Assembly (NCBI GenBank): GCA_016872125.1
Contig: VHBD01000031.1
Span: forward strand, 1 to 12,317
Reading direction: 5' to 3'
DNA: 12,317 bases
From: Sphingomonadales bacterium
GTDB taxonomy: Bacteria > Bacteroidota > Bacteroidia > UBA7662
The position numbers were made by a program, and so were the translations under genes. The notes below the pieces were generated by a model, which saw nothing but the letters and a program-made list of their open reading frames with translations, was not told the origin of the DNA and did not search any database. Shown piece by piece: positions 7,201-12,317 of the stretch. Numbering within the stretch: position 1 is the stretch's first letter; each line of letters opens with the position of its first letter.

Positions 7201-7776
7201 TCAAGAAACGGGCTGGCGGGTCCATTTCCACCAGCCCCTTACGGCCAATCCCGCAAATACGCAGTATTGTAGCGCGGTGGGTGTCATTCCTTTGTGTAGG
7301 TAGAGGCCTACCGACATTAGATTGATAATCAACCACAAAGGCCAATTCCATCGGTATCCTGCCGCCATCCAGAGCATCGCGGTAATGGCCAAGGCCGAAG
7401 TAGTCGTGTCCCATAACACCACCGAACTGTCCGTATAGTTTTTCAGTACAAACCAAAAGAAGAACCAGGCCAATATGCCTAAGCCTAATCCCAAAACCAA
7501 GCCCTGACTAGTCATGGCTTGAACAAGATGAGTTTGGGATTCCGCTTGCCTTTGCTTCCACGAGAACCAGCCCACAACCCCCATGATGCTGTACCAAGCA
7601 TTGATTAAAGCATCTGCATAGATTCCGTTGACTGCGCACAAGAAGATATAAAGGAGGGTACTTGCTAGGCCGCTGAGATAACCGCGTCGAAGGCCACTGC
7701 CCAAATCCCAAACCCCCCAAATTCCCAAAATCGCAGCCCCGGTTTCCACCCAAAAAGAGGGTCCCGGTTCTCTCAT
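7201..7776 (-). CDS. pnuC: PnuC-family vitamin/nucleoside transporter
   Basis: An inner-membrane facilitator of 191 residues for nicotinamide riboside or a related vitamin; some Bacteroidota members (PnuT) carry thiamine instead. Six to seven hydrophobic segments are visible. The family signatures are present: YADALINAWYSIMGVVGWFSW at 53-73 (shown as YADAL and GWFSW ends), WDTTTSALA at 122-130, and NWPLWLIINLMSVGLYLHKG at 144-163, ending in RGWWKW (180-185). No NAD- or thiamine-metabolism gene lies beside it, so the substrate is open. The ATG at 7776 shares one base with the infB stop (TAATG), indicating translational coupling to infB and cotranscription with nusA-infB. No Shine-Dalgarno. Confidence 0.87.
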   Translation of the reverse strand: MREPGPSFWVETGAAILGIWGVWDLGSGLRRGYLSGLASTLLYIFLCAVNGIYADALINAWYSIMGVVGWFSWKQRQAESQTHLVQAMTSQGLVLGLGLGILAWFFFWFVLKNYTDSSVVLWDTTTSALAITAMLWMAAGYRWNWPLWLIINLMSVGLYLHKGMTPTALQYCVFAGLAVRGWWKWTRQPVS

Positions 7777-10721
7777 TATAACTTAGCTTTAACCTCTACA
7801 CGATCATATCCCTCAATCAAGTCACCAACTTTGATGTCGTTGAAATTCTGGATGTTAAGCCCGCATTCGTAGCCCGTGGCCACCTCTTTGACGTCCTCTT
7901 TGAAGCGCTTGAGCGAGGCCAATTCCCCGGTATAAATTACGACACCATCTCTGAGCACGCGGACCTTGGTATTCCGGTTGATTTTACCATCCAAGACCAT
8001 GCAGCCTGCTACCGTGCCCACCTTGGTAATCTTGAAGACTTCGCGGATTTCGACATTGGCTACCACCTTCTCTTCCACGGTGGGGGCTAGCATACCTTCC
8101 ATCGCGCTCTTGATTTCGTTGATTGCGTCGTAAATGATGGAATAGGTTCGAATATCAATTTCTTCTTGCTCAGCAAGACGTCGAACCGAGGCAAGCGGTC
8201 TCACCTGGAAGCCCACGATGATGGCATCTGAAGCAGAAGCCAACATCACGTCGGTCTCCGTGATTTGACCAACGCCTTTGTGAATAACATTCACTTGGAT
8301 CTGCTTGGTGGACAGCTGCAACAACGAATCGCTCAAGGCCTCCACCGATCCGTCCACATCCCCTTTGACGATGAGGTTCAATTCCTTGAAGTTTCCAATG
8401 GCCAGACGGCGGCCAATTTCGTCCAATGTAATGTGTTTGCGGGTACGCATTCCTTGTTCGCGCATGAGTTGTTGACGCTTCGTGCCAATTTCTCTTGCGG
8501 CAGATTCGCTTTCCGTTACGTAAAAACGCTCTCCTGACGTTGGCGCGGTGGCAAAACCTAAGACCTGCACCGGTTGCGCTGGGCCTACCTGACTGATTTT
8601 CTGTCCCCTTTCATTTTGAAGGACTTTCACGCGGCCAAAATGTGCCCCTGCCAAAATGGGATCACCGGAACGCAAAGTCCCTGACTCGATCAAGACAGTG
8701 GCCACTACACCTCGACCTTTGTCCAACGACGCTTCGATGACTGTACCAACGGCGCGCTTGTCCGGATCGGCTGTTAACTCCAAAACTTCGGCTTCCAAGA
8801 GTATTTTCTCCAATAACAAATCCACGTTTAAACCTTTTTTGGCCGAGATTTCCTGGTCCTGGTACTTACCTCCCCAACTTTCAACCAAAATATTCATTGC
8901 GGACAATTGTTCGCGGATTTTCTCCGCATTGGCTTCGGGTCGATCAATTTTATTGATCGCAAAAATCATGGGAACACCGGCCGCCTGTGCGTGACTAATG
9001 GCTTCCTTGGTTTGAGGCATGACCTGGTCATCTGCCGCGATCACAATCACAACGATGTCCGTCACCTTCGCACCGCGAGCACGCATGGCCGTAAAGGCTT
9101 CGTGACCCGGTGTATCAAGGAAGGTGATATGCTTATCATCGGATAAAGCCACTTCGTATGCTCCGATATGCTGGGTAATCCCCCCGGCCTCACCGGCTAT
9201 CACGTTAGCATTTCGGATATAATCCAAAAGTGACGTCTTACCGTGATCGACGTGACCCATGATGGTAACTATCGGGGCTCTGGGCTTCATGTTGTTCGAA
9301 TCGCTAGGCTCTTCCAACATGGGCTCATCGTCCGCCGCTGAAATGAAGCTTACGTCAAAGCCAAATTCATCGGCTACGATAACAATAGTTTCTGCATCCA
9401 ATCGCTGGTTTATAGTCACCACAATGCCCAAGGCGAAGCATTTCATAATGACTTCTCCTACAGCAACATCCATCAAACCTGCCAATTCCCCCGTGGTAAT
9501 AAATTCCGTAAGTTGCAATTTGGTCTTGCCATCGCTTGTCTGCTGCGAAGAATCCGTGTTCGCAGCTTCTTCGCCTTCAAGACGGCGCAACTGCTTTTTG
9601 AATTTGGCACGACTGCCTGTTCCCTTCCCGCCTTGGAGACGGGCCAAAGTAGCCTTGATTTGATCTTGAATTTCCTTTTCGGTAGGTTCAGCTTTAGGGC
9701 CAGAACCAGTGCCTGCAGATCCTAGGCGGCCAGCTTGATCACCAACGCGACCTCGGGGCGGCCTTGCCGAAACCGAGCCTACACCGCTGACGCTGGGTTT
9801 TTGGTTGGGGTCTGCCGCAGCTCCGGGTTCTGGCGTACTACCGTCAACTCTTTTACGTTTTCTTTTGCCCACCTGGTCCGTCGCTGAAGAAGCAACCGGC
9901 TTACGTTTTTGGAATTGACTGACATCTATTTTTCCTAAGACGGTGGTTCCTTGCAATCGATCAGCCACTGCGCGCACCAATTCCTCCGGAGTTTCTTTCT
10001 TTTCGCCTTCCGATTCAGTCTCTTCCAAAAGCGCAAATTCCATCTCTGCTGTTGGATTTTCTTTTTTGGCAGGGGTAGATTTGGCTCCCTTGGTTTTTAC
10101 TGCTGGCTCAGCACCCTCGTCTTGGGACTGATTATTGGGGATTGGTTGCTGGCCGGGCGTTGTTGCTCCCGCCTCCGACGACTCGCTTTTTTTCTTTGAT
10201 TTTTTTGGGCCTTTGGTAGCCTCTGTGGACAAGTCAATTTTACCCACTACTCTGAGCCCTGATACCGGCTCTGCCGTGGTCTCCACCACGGATTCTAGGG
10301 TAGGTATATGGTCTTTGTTCTTTACCGGCCCGGGAACTACCGTTTCAGTTTTGGGGGACTTGGAGAGTCCCGGTTCTGCCTTCTTGGGCTTGGCCGTTGT
10401 GGTGGCTGTGTTGGTTCCCATTCCTTTGATCAGAACCTCCTTCTGTTCAGCCCGTGATTTAGGAGACTGGCTAACAGATTTCTTGTCAAGCACCAAATCC
10501 TCCTTCCCGGCTTTACCAATATGTATCTGAGCGGCTTGTTCTTTGATCTTTTTGTCCTGACCAAAATCCCTCAGGAGTGCCTGGTACATTTCGTCCGAGA
10601 TCTTGGCATTCGGATTCGACTCGACACTAAATCCTTTGGATGCCAGATACTCCACCAAGTGCTGAACACTGATATTGAACTCTGTTGCGGCTTTTTTGAC
10701 TCTGACGGTTCCTTCGGACAT
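7776..10721 (-). CDS. infB: Translation initiation factor IF-2
   Basis: GTPase that brings fMet-tRNA to the 30S subunit and promotes 50S joining. It has 981 residues, long as in other Bacteroidota. Residues 1-55 form the first IF2_N domain (VRVKKAATEFNISVQHLVEY). About 60-395 is a low-complexity Lys/Glu/Ser/Pro/Thr-rich linker. A second IF2_N-like domain lies at about 400-460. The GTPase domain has G1 GHVDHGKT at 489-496, G3 DTPGHE at 536-541, G4 NKID at 590-593 and G5 SAKKG soon after. Domains II to IV follow, including EVFKITKVGTVAGCMV near the C-terminus. The ATG at 10721 is 54 bases after the nusA stop. The linker carries GKIDLS at 160-165 and GKIDVS at 263-268, which may be a repeated short motif. 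All key GTPase residues are intact. Confidence 0.98.
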   Translation of the reverse strand: MSEGTVRVKKAATEFNISVQHLVEYLASKGFSVESNPNAKISDEMYQALLRDFGQDKKIKEQAAQIHIGKAGKEDLVLDKKSVSQSPKSRAEQKEVLIKGMGTNTATTTAKPKKAEPGLSKSPKTETVVPGPVKNKDHIPTLESVVETTAEPVSGLRVVGKIDLSTEATKGPKKSKKKSESSEAGATTPGQQPIPNNQSQDEGAEPAVKTKGAKSTPAKKENPTAEMEFALLEETESEGEKKETPEELVRAVADRLQGTTVLGKIDVSQFQKRKPVASSATDQVGKRKRKRVDGSTPEPGAAADPNQKPSVSGVGSVSARPPRGRVGDQAGRLGSAGTGSGPKAEPTEKEIQDQIKATLARLQGGKGTGSRAKFKKQLRRLEGEEAANTDSSQQTSDGKTKLQLTEFITTGELAGLMDVAVGEVIMKCFALGIVVTINQRLDAETIVIVADEFGFDVSFISAADDEPMLEEPSDSNNMKPRAPIVTIMGHVDHGKTSLLDYIRNANVIAGEAGGITQHIGAYEVALSDDKHITFLDTPGHEAFTAMRARGAKVTDIVVIVIAADDQVMPQTKEAISHAQAAGVPMIFAINKIDRPEANAEKIREQLSAMNILVESWGGKYQDQEISAKKGLNVDLLLEKILLEAEVLELTADPDKRAVGTVIEASLDKGRGVVATVLIESGTLRSGDPILAGAHFGRVKVLQNERGQKISQVGPAQPVQVLGFATAPTSGERFYVTESESAAREIGTKRQQLMREQGMRTRKHITLDEIGRRLAIGNFKELNLIVKGDVDGSVEALSDSLLQLSTKQIQVNVIHKGVGQITETDVMLASASDAIIVGFQVRPLASVRRLAEQEEIDIRTYSIIYDAINEIKSAMEGMLAPTVEEKVVANVEIREVFKITKVGTVAGCMVLDGKINRNTKVRVLRDGVVIYTGELASLKRFKEDVKEVATGYECGLNIQNFNDIKVGDLIEGYDRVEVKAKL

Positions 10722-10775
10722 TCTGTTGGGGTCTGGTTAAAAGGTATAGAGCTTAATGTTCTGGGGACGCTTGAT

Positions 10776-12044
10776 TTATTCGAATTCAGATCTCAGGATT
10801 GCCAAAACCTGGGCGGCCGTTTCTTCTTCAAGTTCCGTGCGTCGTACCAATTCTTCCAACCCAATTTTGATGACCGACTTTGCGGTATCGCAACCCAAGG
10901 CCTTGAGTTCGTCAAGAACCCATCCCTCAATTTCGTCTGAAAATTCATCCAAATCAACATCGGAATCGTCTTCTTGGACATCCCGGAACACGTCAATTTC
11001 ATAGCCCGTGAGCTTTGCTGCCAATCGGATATTATGCCCTCCTTTGCCGATGGCTAAGGAAACTTGATCCGGTTTGAGGAACACATTGACCTTCATGGTT
11101 TCTTTGTTAATCTCCAGGCTCACCACCCTTGCCGGACTCATGGCACGCTGGATAAAGAGTTCCAGATTGTTGGTATAATTGATGACATCGATGCTCTCGT
11201 TGCGAAGCTCCCTGACAATGCCGTGGATTCTGGAACCTTTCATGCCTACGCAGGCCCCAACCGGATCGACTCGATCGTCGTAGCTTTCCACCGCGACTTT
11301 GGCCCTTTCGCCCGGTTCCCTAACAATACTTTTGATAGTAATCAAACCGTCAAAGATTTCCGGGACCTCCATTTCCATTAATCTCGCCAAGAAAGCAGGA
11401 TCGGTCCGCGAAATAATAATTCGAGGGGTAATGTTCTGCATTTCTACGCGTAGAATTACCGCCTTGAGGGAATCCCCTTTTTTGTAAAAATCAGCGGGTA
11501 TTTGTTCGTTTTTGGGTAAAATCAGCTCATTGCCCTCATCGTCTAAGACCAATATTTCCTTTTTCCAAATTTGATAGACCTCCCCTGTGATGATATCCCC
11601 AACCCTATCCTTGTATTTCTTGTAAATGTTGTCTTTCTCTAATTCCAAGATGCGTTGTACCAAAGTCTGCCTTGCGGCAAGTACCGCACGACGACCGAAA
11701 TCTTCCAATTTTATTTCGTCGGATACCTCTTCACCGACCTCGAAATCAGGCTCTATTAACTGTGCTTCATCCAAAGAAATCTTATCCGGCATTCCCAATT
11801 CTTCCGAATCATTCTCAACGATTTCCCTGTTGCGCCAAATTTCAAGATCGCCCTTTTCGGTATTCAAAATGACATCAAAGTTCTCGTCTGTTCCAAATTT
11901 GCGCTTCACCATGCTTCGAAAAACATCTTCCATAATTCTCATCATGGTTGCACGATCAATGTTCCTAAACTCTTTGAATTCAGAGAAAGAGGTAATCAGA
12001 ACTTGATTTTGATTGACGGGTTGGGGTTTGGTTTTAACAGCCAT
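10776..12044 (-). CDS. nusA: Transcription termination/antitermination factor NusA
   Basis: RNA polymerase-binding factor that controls pausing, termination and antitermination. It has 422 residues. The N-terminal polymerase-binding domain covers about 15-140 (SFSEFKEFRNIDRATMMRIM, GDLEIWRNREIV). The S1 RNA-binding domain lies at about 148-212. KH1 carries GMKGSRI at 267-273 and KH2 carries IGKGGHNIRLA at 332-342. A short acidic stretch (356-372) leads to one C-terminal helical repeat ending in ILRSEFE. The protein lacks the two extra C-terminal acidic repeats seen in enterobacterial NusA, as is usual outside that group. The ATG at 12044 gives the expected N-terminus. It lies between rimP (130-base gap) and infB (54-base gap), the standard bacterial order. 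Confidence 0.98.
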   Translation of the reverse strand: MAVKTKPQPVNQNQVLITSFSEFKEFRNIDRATMMRIMEDVFRSMVKRKFGTDENFDVILNTEKGDLEIWRNREIVENDSEELGMPDKISLDEAQLIEPDFEVGEEVSDEIKLEDFGRRAVLAARQTLVQRILELEKDNIYKKYKDRVGDIITGEVYQIWKKEILVLDDEGNELILPKNEQIPADFYKKGDSLKAVILRVEMQNITPRIIISRTDPAFLARLMEMEVPEIFDGLITIKSIVREPGERAKVAVESYDDRVDPVGACVGMKGSRIHGIVRELRNESIDVINYTNNLELFIQRAMSPARVVSLEINKETMKVNVFLKPDQVSLAIGKGGHNIRLAAKLTGYEIDVFRDVQEDDSDVDLDEFSDEIEGWVLDELKALGCDTAKSVIKIGLEELVRRTELEEETAAQVLAILRSEFE

Positions 12045-12174
12045 AACAAGGTAATAAAAGTATTTTTAAATAAAGAATTATAGGTAATGGGCGAGGATAG
12101 CGCGCTCTTGAATTTTGTTTTTGAATGTGGAGTTGGAATCTTTTTTTGTATAATAGATATTTGTATAACAATTT
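12045..12174 (-). other. AT-rich rimP-nusA intergenic region
   Basis: This 130-base gap is the longest in the window. It contains no ORF of note and no TAnnTTTG box on the nusA strand. Visible structure is a direct repeat of TTTGTATAA on the plus strand (12145-12153 and 12160-12168, period 15) and an eight-base palindrome AGCGCGCT at 12099-12106. The last 30 bases before the nusA ATG are almost all A and T, as is common before Bacteroidota starts. There is no GC-rich hairpin followed by a T run, so I see no terminator after rimP and read the genes as one operon. Confidence 0.5.
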
Positions 12175-12317
12175 TTAAAAAAGAACCACCTTGGCTTCTT
12201 TGATTTCAGGAAAATTTATCGTGCTTTCTAGGCCATCTTTTCCTTTCAATACCAATTTTGAGGCATCTGCCTCCATCAAACTACCCATAAATACAATTCC
12301 GTTGCGCTGCGTAATTT
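12175..12317 (-). CDS. rimP: Ribosome maturation factor RimP, C-terminal part (5' end outside window)
   Basis: The minus strand is open from the right edge to a TAA at 12177-12175 and encodes the last 46 residues, starting ITQRNGIVFMGSL and ending FPEIKEAKVVLF. This fits the C-terminal SH3-like domain of RimP, where an Ile- or Phe-Pro-containing strand leads to EIKEAK followed by a hydrophobic tail. RimP helps assemble the 30S subunit. Identity is strengthened by its place directly upstream of nusA and infB, where rimP is found in most bacteria. The catalytic-free N-terminal domain lies beyond the window. The fragment is short, so the match rests partly on gene order. Confidence 0.85.
   Translation of the reverse strand, partial: ITQRNGIVFMGSLMEADASKLVLKGKDGLESTINFPEIKEAKVVLF

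Noticed and set aside
7210..7237. Inverted repeat GGGCTGG/CCAGCCC as a terminator after pnuC or the methyltransferase
   Set aside because: It lies within the pnuC coding end, has a 14-base loop and is not followed by a clear T run on either strand.
9943..10530. Open frames antisense to the infB linker
   Set aside because: They are shadows of the biased Lys/Glu/Ser/Pro codons of the linker, with no recognisable domain, start context or promoter.
10722..10775. TACCTTTT in the nusA-infB gap as an infB promoter -7 box
   Set aside because: It misses the final G of TAnnTTTG and has no -33 partner; the 54-base gap fits an ordinary operon spacer.
1..12317. CRISPR, mobile element, tRNA/rRNA or defence system
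   Set aside because: I found no regularly spaced repeats, terminal inverted repeats, transposase or integrase motifs, or tRNA-like cloverleaf; all long coding stretches are accounted for by core or ordinary accessory genes.

Overview
The window reads as chromosomal DNA from a Gram-negative bacterium of the phylum Bacteroidota. Four things support this. The order rimP-nusA-infB encodes proteins with Bacteroidota-like sequences, including an initiation factor 2 with a very long basic and acidic linker. No complete gene here has a recognisable Shine-Dalgarno sequence before its start. Two TAnnTTTG boxes, the phylum's -7 promoter element, sit in the one divergent intergenic region. KdsB implies a Kdo-containing lipopolysaccharide. 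I cannot place it below phylum from sequence alone.

Layout. Bases 1-3406, plus strand: the 3' part of a Glu/Leu/Phe/Val-type dehydrogenase (cut by the left edge), an MscS-type mechanosensitive channel, a GNAT acetyltransferase and kdsB. They are packed with gaps of 10 and 6 bases and one 17-base overlap, so they probably form one operon. Bases 3379-5157, minus strand: aspS, whose 3' end overlaps the 3' end of kdsB by 28 bases. Bases 5158-5240: a short divergent promoter region with a strong hairpin. Bases 5241-7179, plus strand: tadA, a LysE-family exporter (8-base overlap) and a SAM-dependent methyltransferase. Bases 7201-12317, minus strand: the end of rimP (cut by the right edge), nusA, infB and pnuC, read from right to left. 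The pnuC start overlaps the infB stop by one base.

How the genes work together. Most of the window serves translation: tRNA charging (aspS), tRNA wobble editing (tadA), ribosome maturation (rimP), transcription elongation and antitermination (nusA) and initiation (infB). The rest covers the cell envelope and transport (kdsB, mscS, lysE-type, pnuC) and small-molecule metabolism (dehydrogenase, GNAT, methyltransferase).

No tRNA or rRNA gene, CRISPR array, insertion sequence, phage gene or defence system was found. The region is essentially core genome, and I see no undescribed multi-gene system. The points most worth a second look are a G-run-rich, Gly/Val-rich replacement inside the GAD region of AspRS, the compact aspS/tadA divergent regulatory region with its hairpin, the conflict between a promoter box and the tadA start, the direct coupling of pnuC to infB, and a repeated GKID[LV]S motif in the IF2 linker.
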